A stretch of DNA of 64,000 nucleotides from Flavobacterium sp. (GCA_014379405.1 JACMLU010000005.1:62001-126000); one strand, 5' to 3'; shown: positions 16,312 through 24,831, counted from the first letter of the stretch. A program made the numbers and translations. The notes: generated by a model from the letters alone, not told the origin.

Positions 16312-16343
16312 TTTGACTTTAATACCAATTATTGGTATCTTTG
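16312..16343 (+). promoter_or_regulatory. Promoter and operator of the ParD/ParE pair
   Basis: -33 TTTG at 16312-16315 and -7 TATCTTTG at 16336-16343 are 20 bases apart. ATACCAAT-T-ATTGGTAT (16322-16338), a perfect palindrome, fills the space between them. It is well placed for autorepression by the antitoxin. Confidence 0.7.
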
Positions 16344-16358
16344 GTAAAAATAAAAATT

Positions 16359-16604
16359 ATGGCACGGAATACATCAATATTATTAGGAGACTATTTTGAA
16401 AACTTTATTAATGAACAAATTTCTACAGGAAAATATAGTTCAGTAAGTGAAGTTGTTAGAACTGCTTTAAGAGTTTTTGAGCAAGAAGAAGCTAAAACAA
16501 AATCACTAATTAATGAACTAAAAATTGGTGAAATGAGTAGTAAAATCAGAAATTTTGACCGCAATAAAAATATTGAAATGCTAAAAGCTAATTTTCAAAA
16601 ATAA
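16359..16604 (+). CDS. ParD/CopG-like type II antitoxin
   Basis: 81 residues from the ATG at 16359 (MARNTSILLG), which follows the promoter by the expected distance; an in-frame ATG at 16332 lies inside the promoter and is rejected. The N-terminal ribbon-helix-helix (TSILLGDYFENFINEQISTGKY, SSVSEVVRTALRVFE) binds DNA, and the C-terminal tail (RNFDRNKNIEMLKANF) would wrap the toxin. The stop overlaps the toxin ATG (TAATG). It probably represses its own promoter through the palindrome at 16322-16338. Confidence 0.9.
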   Translation: MARNTSILLGDYFENFINEQISTGKYSSVSEVVRTALRVFEQEEAKTKSLINELKIGEMSSKIRNFDRNKNIEMLKANFQK

Positions 16605-16903
16605 TGCCCGAGTATATAATTAGTGAAAAGGCATTAGAAGATATTAATAACATTTGGATTTATACGGCGGAAAATTGGTCTGTTGAACAAGCAGATCGAT
16701 ATTATAATTTAATCATTGACGAAATTGAATATATCGTCGATAATTTAGATATGGCTCGTGACTTTGGGAAAATTAGAAAATCATATAGATACTCAAAAGT
16801 AAAATCACATTTAATTTTCTTTAAAAAAGACAAAACAAATGAAATTGAAGTCGTTAGAGTTTTACACGAAAGAATGGATATTGAAAACCGATTAGCAGAA
16901 TAA
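16604..16903 (+). CDS. RelE/ParE family toxin
   Basis: 99 residues with the ParE fold: YIISEKALEDINNIWIYT (strand and helix), WSVEQADRYYNLI, and the C-terminal strands HLIFFKK and IEVVRVLHERMDI, the latter with the conserved R-x-L-H-x-R-M-D motif. ParE toxins poison DNA gyrase; RelE relatives cleave mRNA. The ParD partner points to the first. It starts in the stop codon of the antitoxin, implying translational coupling. Toxin-antitoxin pairs are common stabilisers of cassette arrays. Confidence 0.9.
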   Translation: MPEYIISEKALEDINNIWIYTAENWSVEQADRYYNLIIDEIEYIVDNLDMARDFGKIRKSYRYSKVKSHLIFFKKDKTNEIEVVRVLHERMDIENRLAE

Positions 16904-16917
16904 ATATAAAAAGCTAG

Positions 16918-16977
16918 TGCTAACAGGTACAACGGATTTAGGCAATTGGCTTAATGGAAAGTTGGTTTTGTATTTGC
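16918..16977 (+). repeat. Half copy of the spacer repeat (R6)
   Basis: TGCTAACAGGTACAACGGAT, TTAGGCAATTGGCTTAATGG and AAAGTTGGTTTTGTATTTG match the left half of R2 and R4, then the repeat ends abruptly at the leader of the next gene. It marks the right edge of the array or a deletion. Confidence 0.85.
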
Positions 16978-17001
16978 GAAAATTATTTGAAATTAAAAAT
17001 T

Positions 17002-17388
17002 ATGAAAAAATCGATTCTCTTGTTGGCTATTTTGGGTTTATTGTTTTCTTGCCATAAAAACGAGGAAGAATTAGCCCCAGCATCTTTGGCTGGAACCTGG
17101 AAATTAACCGAAGTATTGGCTGACATCGGTGACGGAAAAGGAACTTTTCAGCCTGTTAGCAGCAACAAGAATATCGTATTTGTCAGTGACAATAAAGTGA
17201 CTTCAAATGGCCAAATCTGCGATTTTTCAATTGAATCCAATTCAAGTTCAACAGCAACTTATTCAGAAGCCACGCATACCATCAATTGTCAAAATCGACC
17301 CGTTCAATATGAATTGAATGGCAACACCCTAATTTTAAGTTATTTATGTATTGAAGGTTGCCAAGCCAAATATATAAAAGTACCATAA
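17002..17388 (+). CDS. Lipocalin-like lipoprotein
   Basis: 128 residues from the ATG at 17002; an earlier in-frame start at 16954 lies in the repeat and would destroy the signal peptide. Signal peptide MKKSILLLAILGLLFSC has the lipidated Cys at 17. The mature part begins LAGTWKLTEV, the opening strand of lipocalin-like (DUF4488/lipocalin_5) domains, followed by a small beta-barrel and two cysteine pairs. It is probably anchored in the envelope. Function unknown. The half repeat R6 ends 25 bases before the start. Confidence 0.8.
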   Translation: MKKSILLLAILGLLFSCHKNEEELAPASLAGTWKLTEVLADIGDGKGTFQPVSSNKNIVFVSDNKVTSNGQICDFSIESNSSSTATYSEATHTINCQNRPVQYELNGNTLILSYLCIEGCQAKYIKVP

Positions 17389-17460
17389 CTAAAATGCTGT
17401 TTCCTATATCATTTGCAGGATTTGACATTAGGCTCATAGTACTTTAAAGACTCTAAAAGT

Positions 17461-17491
17461 TTTGTTTCCCCCTACTATTTAGCTATATTTG
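17461..17491 (+). promoter_or_regulatory. Promoter of the PAS histidine kinase gene
   Basis: -33 TTTG (17461-17464) and -7 TATATTTG (17484-17491) are 19 bases apart, a full Bacteroidota consensus. The leader is about 80 bases. Confidence 0.65.
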
Positions 17492-17576
17492 TTGATAATT
17501 TAACAATGAGCTTCAAAGAGCGAAGTAATTGCATTGGCGTTATACTGAACACAACACTTAATAGAAAATAACTTCA

Positions 17577-18773
17577 ATGGAAAACATACAGGAAAATCCT
17601 AAAATTCTTAAAAACAAATACATCGCTACTACCGAATTTTACAGCCAAATCATTGACAGTCTACAAGATTATTCAATTTTCACCATTGACAAAGACTTCA
17701 TCATAAACAGTTGGAGTTCCGGATCGACAAAAATATTTGGTTATGAAACGGACGAAGTTATTGGACAACCTTTCAATTTAATATTTACAGACCAAGATTT
17801 GAATAATGGTGTTCCGCAAAAGGAAATAGAAATTGCTTTAAAAGAAGGCAGGGCAACAGACAATCGATGGCACATAACTAAAGACAAGAGCCTATTTTAT
17901 GCCTATGGTTTGGTTTTTCCACTCACAGGCTTGGATGGAGAGTTTTTGGGTTATGTTAAAATTTTGCGTGACTTGACGGAAAGGAAACAATCCGAGGACG
18001 CTATAAAAAAATATGTCAGGGAACTGGAAGAACTCAATACACACAAAGAAAGTGTCATGGCAATACTTTCGCACGATTTGCGAAGTCCCCTTTCGGCTAT
18101 TATTGGCACCACCAAATATTTGAAAGACAATTTTCATAAAATGAAGCCCGATGCCATACAGGAAATGCTCAACTTACTTTATAAATCATCAACAGATGAA
18201 TTGGAAATGTTGGATTATTTAGTAGAATGGGCAAGGATAAAATACGCTTCGGACGTGTTTTCGCCCAGCCAACTAAAACTAACGGAATATATTGGCAAAG
18301 TTTTTACCTCGTTAAACGAAACGGCTTCGATAAATGCGTTAAACCTTCATCACGAAATTGAAGAAAACACCACCGTATTTGCCGATGGCAAAATGTTGAT
18401 TTCCATCATTCAAAATATTGTTTCAAACGCCATAAAACATACAGGAAAAGGAGGAACAATAACGGTTTCGGCAAAAAGAAAAGAAGACAAAATTATTGTC
18501 CAAGTCAAGGACACCGGAATTGGAATGTCCAAAGAAATTATGGAAAAACTTTTCACTCCTCAAATGAAAACCCTTTCGGAAACCAGAAAAAAGAACAAAG
18601 GAGCTGGAATTGGACTCTTGTTGGTCAAAGGATTTCTGGAAAAAAATGATGGTGAAATATGGGTCGAAAGTATTGAAGGCGAAGGTTCTTCTTTTTATTT
18701 CACCTTACCCATCGAAAAACCTTTACATAAAATAGGCAGCTCGGACGAAATCATGTTTGACGAAAGTGCCTAG
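17577..18773 (+). CDS. PAS-domain sensor histidine kinase
   Basis: 398 residues, no membrane segment, so cytoplasmic. A PAS domain occupies about residues 20-140 (SWSSGSTKIFGYETDEVIG and a PAC end LRDLTERKQ). A short coiled coil leads to the HisKA domain with phosphorylated His in LSHDLRSPLSAIIG near 165. The ATP-binding domain has N-box NIVSNAIKH, G1 DTGIGMS, and G2 GAGIGL. No response regulator is adjacent; the next signalling genes lie 750 bases downstream. The signal is unknown. Confidence 0.92.
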   Translation: MENIQENPKILKNKYIATTEFYSQIIDSLQDYSIFTIDKDFIINSWSSGSTKIFGYETDEVIGQPFNLIFTDQDLNNGVPQKEIEIALKEGRATDNRWHITKDKSLFYAYGLVFPLTGLDGEFLGYVKILRDLTERKQSEDAIKKYVRELEELNTHKESVMAILSHDLRSPLSAIIGTTKYLKDNFHKMKPDAIQEMLNLLYKSSTDELEMLDYLVEWARIKYASDVFSPSQLKLTEYIGKVFTSLNETASINALNLHHEIEENTTVFADGKMLISIIQNIVSNAIKHTGKGGTITVSAKRKEDKIIVQVKDTGIGMSKEIMEKLFTPQMKTLSETRKKNKGAGIGLLLVKGFLEKNDGEIWVESIEGEGSSFYFTLPIEKPLHKIGSSDEIMFDESA

Positions 18774-18996
18774 CGCAAAGCTGTCGTGATTTTTTAGAAA
18801 GAAAGACAAAAAAATTCCGATTTATCTCCCCGCAATACCTTTATACCAATTGGTTTCATTCAACGTTTATTTTGTAACTTTAGTGCTTATGCTTCACCCC
18901 CTGTTTTAGTTCTTAATTCGAAAGAGTTGCAAAACTTGGGAACGTTTGACAGTAGTAAAGCAGAACCACTATTTTTTAATTCTAAAAATTTACAAA

Positions 18997-19083
18997 ATGA
19001 AAAAAGTACTGTTTTTAACTGGAGACTTCACCGAAGATTATGAAACCATTGTTCCTTTTCAAATGCTGGAAGATTTACTATAA
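18997..19083 (+). pseudogene. 5' remnant of a DJ-1/PfpI family gene
   Basis: 28 codons (MKKVLFLTGDFTEDYETIVP...) reproduce the N-terminal strand and first helix of Flavobacterium-type DJ-1/PfpI (class I glutamine amidotransferase-like) proteins, then stop. The glutamate and cysteine active-site parts are missing. A terminator follows 30 bases later. It is probably the front end of a deleted gene; a functional 28-residue peptide is less likely. Confidence 0.7.
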
Positions 19084-19112
19084 ACCATCCTAAAAGGGCT
19101 TAAAAATAACAG

Positions 19113-19148
19113 GGTTCAGCTTTTAAATTAAAGCTGGGCCTTTTTTTT
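19113..19148 (+). terminator. Rho-independent terminator
   Basis: GGTTCAGCTTT / AAAGCTGGGCC stem (19113-19123, 19130-19140; two G-T pairs) and eight T. It presumably belonged to the truncated DJ-1/PfpI gene. Confidence 0.8.
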
Positions 19149-19526
19149 ACATTATTTCTGAACTGATTGAAAATCATCAACTTGACATCAAAAATTTTGG
19201 ATAAAAAAAGAAACCAACAACATTCCTAATCTGTTAATTATATAAGCTTTATAAATAAAAATATAACAAAAAAAAATTAATTTGGAGGTTACTTTGTTCT
19301 ACATTAAATTCAAGCCTACAGCCCTTTTAGAGCAATCAATTAGGAGACTGAAATCATACACTTAAGTTTTACCAGAACCAAAAGTTAGAAACTAACTCAT
19401 TGATTACAAAAAGAATAAAACCATTATTGGAGTTGGAGTTTCATTAAGAATGACAACAAAGCAATGCTATTAATTTGTCAAAAAAAAGGGTTTCCTATCA
19501 CGGTATGGATCAAACAAATTCAGAAA
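19149..19526. other. Intergenic region without a gene
   Basis: About 380 AT-rich bases before the large kinase gene. A TTACTTTG near 19290 is one base off the -7 consensus. I see no other feature. Confidence 0.35.
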
Positions 19527-22259
19527 ATGAAATCAATACAATCGAAAATATTAATTATAGAACACGACTCCGACAATACGGAATTGATAAATAATGAGTT
19601 GAAAAAAAGTAAACTTAACTATATATCGGAAATTGTTAAAACCAAAAAAGAGTATATAAAATCACTTCATATTTTCCAACCTGACATCATCCTCTCTAAT
19701 TATGCTTTTCCAACTTTTGATGGACCTGCCGCTTTTAAAATAAAAGAAAAGCTTTCGCCACAAACACCTTTTATTTTTGTGTCCGAATCTGTTGGCGAAG
19801 AAATTGTCGTCGAATTGATCAAAAATGGCGTTTCCGATTTCGTTCTAAGAGAAAGTTTATCTAGTACTTTGTGTACAAAAATGAACCAAGCACTAAAAAA
19901 AGCGATCAAATGCAAATTAAATTCTGAAACCAAACAAGCCGAAGAAAAGCGGGTAGAAAAATTGGGGCAAAATGAAGCCAAATTCAGGGCTATTTTTGAG
20001 AACAGCATCGATGGTATTCTTCTATTGGTAACCAATGGAGAAATATTGGCAGCCAATACAGCACTTTGCAAAATGCTTCAAAAGACGGAACAAGAAATCA
20101 TTAAATCTGGGAAATACGGTTTTGCAGACATCAACGACCCCATTTTTAAAGTATTCTTGGAAGAACATAAACGCACAGGAAAGGCTATGGGAGAACCCTC
20201 CTTTAAACGTAAAGATGGAAGCAAATTTCCTGGAGAAATAAGTTCGGTGGTATTTACAGATGCCAATGGACAAGAAAAAACGTTGATGACCATCAAAGAC
20301 ATTACGGAGAGAAAAAGCTTAGAAAAAGCATTTGAAATTGAAAAACAACGATTTCTTGACTTGTATTCCCAGGCACCTTCTTGTATGGGAATTTTGAAAG
20401 GCGCCAATCACGTATTTGAAATGGCAAATCCGCTGTATTTACAGCTAATCGACAAAAAAGACATTATCGGCAAAACGGTAAAAGAAGTGTTGCCAGAAAT
20501 GATAGAACAGGGGATTTTTGAAATTCTAGATACGGTCTATCAAACCGGTGAAACTTTTTCGGCCAATGAAATGCTCATAAAATTTGACTATAACGGCAAT
20601 GGAAAACTTGTAGACACCTATTTGAATTTCATTTATCAGGCACACAGAAACACTGACGGCGATATAGACGGAATTTTTTTCTTTGCCAATAACGTAACGG
20701 AGCAAGTATTGTCTAGTCACAAAATTGAAGAAAGCAAAAAAATGTATGAGGAGCTCATCCAGAATTTACCCTTGGCCACCTACTCCTGCGATGCCGATGG
20801 TAAGATTGTCATATACAATAAAGCGGCAGTCGCCTTATGGGGTCGAGAACCTGAAATTGGCAAAGATTTGTGGTGTGGTGCCTTCAATGCTTTCAACCTA
20901 AAAAACAACCGCATCGAGTTTAATTCTTATCGGATGATTGGTGCGCTAAAAGAAGGAAAACAGGTCATTGGCGAGGAACTAATTATCGAACGTCCCAATG
21001 GAGAAAAGCGAAACGTAATGCCTTACCCAGTGGCTTTCGTTAATCCTTTAGGCGAGATAACGGGTGCCGTAAATGTACTCACAGATATTACCGAAATTAA
21101 AATAGCAGAAAAAGCCTTAAAAGAAAGTGAAAAAAAATACCGACAGATTGTAGAAACATCACAGGAAGGAATTTGGGTAATTGATGAAAACCACAAAACC
21201 TCATTCGTCAATAAAAAAATGGAGGAAATATTGGATTATACCAAAGAAGAAATAATGGGAAAAGAAATTGATTTTTTTATGGATGAGGAAGGAAAACAAC
21301 TTGTGGCTAAATCGATTATAAGGAAAACGAAAGAGCAATCCAGTCAAAGACAGTTTAAATATATTTCTAAATCCGGAAAAGAAATCTGGGCTAATGTTGC
21401 TACAAATCCATTCATAGATTCAAAGGGAATCTACAAAGGGAGTATGGCTATGGTTAGTGACATTACCGAAAGGGAAAAAAACAAAGAAAAACTGGAGCTA
21501 CTAAACAAAGAACTCGCTTTTCAAAATGAGGAGAAAGAAAACCGCGCAGCCGAGTTATTCACAACCAATACCGAACTTGTTAAAACCAATAGAGAATTGG
21601 ATCGCTTTGTTTACAGTGTTTCCCATGATTTACGTTCTCCACTCACTTCCATTCTGGGCTTGGTATCATTTATCGAGGAAGAAAGTCTCGAAGAAGACAC
21701 ATTGGAACACATTGGGATGATTAGAAACAGTGTCAATCGTCTGGATGAATTCATTAAAAATATCCTCAGTTATTCTCGAAACAATAGAACCGGTCTTGAT
21801 ATAGTACAAATCCCATTACAAAAAACAGCAACCGAAATTGTGGATTCCCTCCGAAGTATAAAAGGTGCGGATGATATTCATTTTGAAGTTGACATCAAGG
21901 AAGAAGAACCCTTTTTCTCGGATATGTTACGAATGAATACTTTGCTAGAAAATCTTATTTCCAATGCCATAAAATACCATAAAACGGGGCAAACAAACAA
22001 TTATATAAAAATTGTTGGACATTCTGATCCTGAAAAATTATTTCTATCCATTTCGGACAATGGAATCGGAATTGCACACGAACATCACAACAAAATATTT
22101 GATATGTTTTTTCGTATTTCTGGCAATAAAAATGGCTCAGGTATTGGATTATATATCGTGAAAGAAACTGTTCAAATATTGCATGGTACCATACAAGTCT
22201 TTTCCGAAGAGGGAAAAGGAACTAAATTCAATATTACACTAAAAAATTTAAAGCCATGA
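19527..22259 (+). CDS. Multi-PAS histidine kinase with a degenerate N-terminal receiver domain
   Basis: 910 residues from the ATG at 19527 (MKSIQSKILIIEHD); an in-frame ATG at 19464 adds 21 residues unrelated to the receiver fold. Residues ~5-125 are a receiver domain, but the phospho-acceptor position reads SNYAFP instead of the usual SDYxxP, and the conserved Lys is Arg (VLRES). Four PAS domains follow (around 150, 280, 410 and 530), then a coiled coil, HisKA (SVSHDLRSPLTSILG) and an ATPase domain (NLISNAIKY, DNGIGIA, GSGIGLYIV). It is cytoplasmic. It overlaps the following response regulator by ATGA, so the two form a phosphorelay pair. Confidence 0.9.
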   Translation: MKSIQSKILIIEHDSDNTELINNELKKSKLNYISEIVKTKKEYIKSLHIFQPDIILSNYAFPTFDGPAAFKIKEKLSPQTPFIFVSESVGEEIVVELIKNGVSDFVLRESLSSTLCTKMNQALKKAIKCKLNSETKQAEEKRVEKLGQNEAKFRAIFENSIDGILLLVTNGEILAANTALCKMLQKTEQEIIKSGKYGFADINDPIFKVFLEEHKRTGKAMGEPSFKRKDGSKFPGEISSVVFTDANGQEKTLMTIKDITERKSLEKAFEIEKQRFLDLYSQAPSCMGILKGANHVFEMANPLYLQLIDKKDIIGKTVKEVLPEMIEQGIFEILDTVYQTGETFSANEMLIKFDYNGNGKLVDTYLNFIYQAHRNTDGDIDGIFFFANNVTEQVLSSHKIEESKKMYEELIQNLPLATYSCDADGKIVIYNKAAVALWGREPEIGKDLWCGAFNAFNLKNNRIEFNSYRMIGALKEGKQVIGEELIIERPNGEKRNVMPYPVAFVNPLGEITGAVNVLTDITEIKIAEKALKESEKKYRQIVETSQEGIWVIDENHKTSFVNKKMEEILDYTKEEIMGKEIDFFMDEEGKQLVAKSIIRKTKEQSSQRQFKYISKSGKEIWANVATNPFIDSKGIYKGSMAMVSDITEREKNKEKLELLNKELAFQNEEKENRAAELFTTNTELVKTNRELDRFVYSVSHDLRSPLTSILGLVSFIEEESLEEDTLEHIGMIRNSVNRLDEFIKNILSYSRNNRTGLDIVQIPLQKTATEIVDSLRSIKGADDIHFEVDIKEEEPFFSDMLRMNTLLENLISNAIKYHKTGQTNNYIKIVGHSDPEKLFLSISDNGIGIAHEHHNKIFDMFFRISGNKNGSGIGLYIVKETVQILHGTIQVFSEEGKGTKFNITLKNLKP

Positions 22260-22666
22260 CAACCGACATACATACAAAATTTGAAAGAGTCATGATTATT
22301 GACGACAACATTATTGACCTCTACATCACAAAACGCCTGATTATAAAAACCAATTTTGGAAAAAATGTGTTAGAATACTTTTCAGCCGAAAAAGCATTAA
22401 AATATTTACAAGACCATCAAGAGACCATTTCTATGTGGCCGCAAATTATTTTTATTGACATCTATATGCCCGTAATGTCCGGTTTCGAATTCTTAGAAGG
22501 CTACGACCTTTTGCCAGCAAAACTTAAAAAAAACTGCAAGGCTTTCATTATTTCATCATCCATAGACGATAATGATATTGCCCGATCGCGTTTAGATAAA
22601 AACTTAACCGCATTTCAGGTTAAACCAATTACTAAAGAATTTCTGGATAGCATTGCTGCGGACTAA
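22256..22666 (+). CDS. Single-domain response regulator
   Basis: 136 residues, a receiver domain only. The acidic pocket is in VMIIDDNIIDL, the phospho-acceptor Asp in IIFIDIYMPVMSG, the Thr/Ser switch in FIISSSID, and Lys in FQVKPIT. It has no output domain. Its start codon lies within the end of the upstream kinase gene, so it is the likely phosphate acceptor of that kinase and may relay to another protein or shuttle phosphate. Confidence 0.93.
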   Translation: MTTDIHTKFERVMIIDDNIIDLYITKRLIIKTNFGKNVLEYFSAEKALKYLQDHQETISMWPQIIFIDIYMPVMSGFEFLEGYDLLPAKLKKNCKAFIISSSIDDNDIARSRLDKNLTAFQVKPITKEFLDSIAAD

Positions 22667-22677
22667 ATATTCCTGTT

Positions 22678-23697
22678 TTAATTGCCCTCATTTATACCGT
22701 CCATAACTTCTTTAAGCAGGCGCAAACTTTTCAGTTTATCCTGATGGTCAAAGATGGAACTGCTGATCATCAATTCATCCACACGAGAATTACGAATAAA
22801 TTCTTTTAATTCGGTGGTCAAGGTTTGCTTGCTTCCCACAAACGAACAAGCCGTCATTTGGTTTACCTGAAAACGAGCCTCCTCACTCATTCCGTTCATA
22901 AGCTGGGTCAATGAATCTAACGGAGGTTGCAAAGGTTTTCGGTTGTTTTGCACTAAATTTTGAAACATTTGATACAAACTAGTGGATAGTATTTCGGCTT
23001 CCAAATCCGTATCGGCCGCAATGGCATTGACACAAGCCATCGTATAAGGACGTTCCAAAAACTCCGAAGCTTGAAAATTATCGCGATACAATTGAAAAGC
23101 CACCAACATTTCTCGGGGGGCAAAATGTCCAGCAAACGCATAGGGCAAACCTTTGGAGGCTGCCAAAACAGCACTCTCCCTACTCGACCCCAATATCCAA
23201 ATAGGAATTTTTGTGCCTTCAGCAGGAAAGGCGCGCACTTTTGCCGTAGCATTCCCTTCAGAAAAATAGGTCTCAAGAGCATCTAGATTTTGTGGAAATT
23301 GTTGTGATTGTTCATAGAAATCTTTCCTGATGGCCAGAGCGGTCTGTGTGTCAGTTCCGGGTGCTCTTCCCAAACCCAAATCAATCCGGTTGGGATAAAG
23401 TGTTTCTAATGTTCCAAACTGTTCCGCAACAATCAGTGGAGAATGATTCGGCAACATAATTCCACCCGATCCTACACGAATGTATTGGGTTTGACCCGCA
23501 ATATATCCTATCAAAACAACCGTTGCTGCACTCGCCACATGAGGCATATTGTGATGTTCGGCCAACCAAAATCGTTTGTATCCTAAAGTATCCGCCAGCT
23601 TGGCAAGTTCTTTTGTTTTTTCGAATGTTTTACCAGCATCGCTATCTTGGGCAACCAATGCTAGTTCTAATAAAGAAATGGGAATCGTATTTGTCAT
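22678..23697 (-). CDS. Luciferase-like (LLM class) flavin-dependent oxidoreductase
   Basis: 339 residues, the usual size of the bacterial luciferase-like MsnO8/YhbW subgroup. Family marks are LGYKRFWLAEHHNMP near residue 37-50, VGSGGIMLPNHSPL, LGLGRAPGTD, and ILGSSRESAVLAASKGLPYAFAGHF. These enzymes use FMNH2 from a separate reductase to oxidise or cleave small organic molecules. The substrate is unknown. It is convergent with the response regulator gene, and no flavin reductase is nearby. Confidence 0.92.
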   Translation of the reverse strand: MTNTIPISLLELALVAQDSDAGKTFEKTKELAKLADTLGYKRFWLAEHHNMPHVASAATVVLIGYIAGQTQYIRVGSGGIMLPNHSPLIVAEQFGTLETLYPNRIDLGLGRAPGTDTQTALAIRKDFYEQSQQFPQNLDALETYFSEGNATAKVRAFPAEGTKIPIWILGSSRESAVLAASKGLPYAFAGHFAPREMLVAFQLYRDNFQASEFLERPYTMACVNAIAADTDLEAEILSTSLYQMFQNLVQNNRKPLQPPLDSLTQLMNGMSEEARFQVNQMTACSFVGSKQTLTTELKEFIRNSRVDELMISSSIFDHQDKLKSLRLLKEVMDGINEGN

Positions 23698-23938
23698 TGG
23701 ATTTTCGGATTTTAGTAAAATTACTCTTTTACATTAAATACGCATATTGTTCACTGTTAATTGAATGGTAATGTTTCGAAATATCTTCATTCCAAAAAAG
23801 CTAAACATTCAATATCAGCATTATGTGATATAAACAATTGTTTCAGGTTTTTTATTTCAAAACTGCTCATAAAAGTTTACTTTTGAAGTATAAAATGAAA
23901 AACAATAATATACAAAACAATAAATAAACAATAACATT

Positions 23939-24319
23939 ATGGGATTTTTTTCAGCCTTGATAGGCAACGCCGGAGCAGTAAGCCAAGAAAGTTTAATGAA
24001 AGACTATAGCAAATTATTAATCGAAGGAGAAGAAATTGAATTAGGATTTAAACTTATTCGAGATGTGTTTATCTTTACCACCAAACGTTTAATTTTGGTT
24101 GAAAAACAAGGTTTGACTGCCAGTAAAGTCGAATATAAATCCATTACTTATAAAAGTATTTCTAGGTTCAGTATAGAAACGGCAGGCACTTTTGACTTGG
24201 ATGCTGAACTTAAAATTTGGGTTTCCAGCGAAACACAACCTAGTATTAGAAAGCAATTTAACAAATCGGTAAATGTGTATGATGTGCATATGGTTTTGGC
24301 CTCGCACGTATTGGGTTAA
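23939..24319 (+). CDS. Bacterial PH-domain protein, full-length copy
   Basis: 126 residues. A short N-terminus (MGFFSALIGNAGAVSQESL) leads into a bacterial pleckstrin-homology fold: LIEGEEIELGFKLIRD, VFIFTTKRLILVEKQG, KSISRFSIETAG, and a C-terminal helix VNVYDVHMVLASHVLG. Function is unknown; such proteins may be membrane-associated or stress-related. Bases 23973 onward, including the terminator, are duplicated at 25801-26200 with few differences. Confidence 0.85.
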   Translation: MGFFSALIGNAGAVSQESLMKDYSKLLIEGEEIELGFKLIRDVFIFTTKRLILVEKQGLTASKVEYKSITYKSISRFSIETAGTFDLDAELKIWVSSETQPSIRKQFNKSVNVYDVHMVLASHVLG

Positions 24320-24339
24320 ATAATTATTGCCTTCAAAAA

Positions 24340-24369
24340 ATAATCCGAAGTCTTCCAGCTTCGGATAAT
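24340..24369. terminator. Bidirectional terminator
   Basis: ATCCGAAG / CTTCGGAT stem (24343-24350, 24359-24366) flanked by AATA and AATT, between convergent genes. A diverged copy follows the second PH gene. Confidence 0.75.
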
Positions 24370-24372
24370 TTA

Positions 24373-24750
24373 TTAAATACTGCAATCAGCACAATAACCC
24401 GTTACCAGACAATTTGCATCCTCCAGCTCATATCCCGTGGGCAATTTCACCTTAACTTCTTCTTTTAAACATTCCACCTTTTGGCATTTCAAACAACGAA
24501 AATGAAAATGATTGTGCGAATGTTTTTTCTCTTGACAATTCAGGCAAATGGCAAAATAATGCTTTCCATCGTCGGATAGTATTTTGTGCACATAACCGTC
24601 TTCGCAAAAGCTATTGAGTACGCGATAGACGGTAACCCTATCCATCGACCCCTTAACTTCTTTTTCTATATCGTCCTGACTTAAAGCACTTTCGGATAAT
24701 TTTAAAATCTCTAGAACAGCTTGTTTTGCGGGGGTATTTCGTCTCTTCAT
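24373..24750 (-). CDS. Fur family metal-responsive transcriptional repressor
   Basis: 125 residues from the ATG at 24750 (MKRRNTPAKQAVLEIL); a longer in-frame start at 24819 would read through the operators. The N-terminal winged helix has the Fur recognition helix SMDRVTVYRVLNSF. The C-terminal half is a metal-binding domain with CxxC pairs at 69/72, 86/89 and 120/123 and a His cluster (HSHNHFHF, 77-83), most like Zur or PerR-type members. It is divergent from the reductase at 24832. Two TGCAAT-n3-ATTGCA palindromes lie between them, probably its binding sites. Confidence 0.9.
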   Translation of the reverse strand: MKRRNTPAKQAVLEILKLSESALSQDDIEKEVKGSMDRVTVYRVLNSFCEDGYVHKILSDDGKHYFAICLNCQEKKHSHNHFHFRCLKCQKVECLKEEVKVKLPTGYELEDANCLVTGYCADCSI

Positions 24751-24759
24751 GATTATTAA

Positions 24760-24811
24760 TGCAATTTGATTGCAATAAAATAAAATTACATACATTTGCA
24801 ATTCAATTGCA
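24760..24811. promoter_or_regulatory. Double Fur-type operator and promoter between the divergent genes
   Basis: Two perfect palindromes share the same half-sites: TGCAAT-TTG-ATTGCA (24760-24774) and TGCAATT-C-AATTGCA (24797-24811). On the + strand, TTTG at 24765-24768 and TACATTTG at 24791-24798 form a -33/-7 promoter for the reductase. Each box overlaps one operator, so a bound repressor would block RNA polymerase. Confidence 0.75.
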
Positions 24812-24826
24812 TTAAGCAAATGTATG
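24789..24826. repeat. 11-bp inverted repeat enclosing the second operator
   Basis: CATACATTTGC (24789-24799) is exactly inverted as GCAAATGTATG (24816-24826). It creates a -7-like box on each strand, so it could fire transcription both ways or fold in the reductase leader. Confidence 0.5.
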
Positions 24827-24831
24827 ACATT

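Noticed and set aside
16332..16358. Upstream ATG for the antitoxin
   Set aside because: It lies inside the promoter/operator; the ATG at 16359 fits the ribbon-helix-helix start.
12880..16977. CRISPR array
   Set aside because: The repeats are 60-150 bases, palindromic, and separated by whole genes; no cas genes.
11451..17388. A prophage or conjugative element
   Set aside because: No integrase, capsid, relaxase, portal or transfer genes are seen, and all cargo are single genes.
18997..19083. A genuine 28-residue peptide gene
   Set aside because: Its sequence is the N-terminus of a larger known family, so truncation is the simpler reading.
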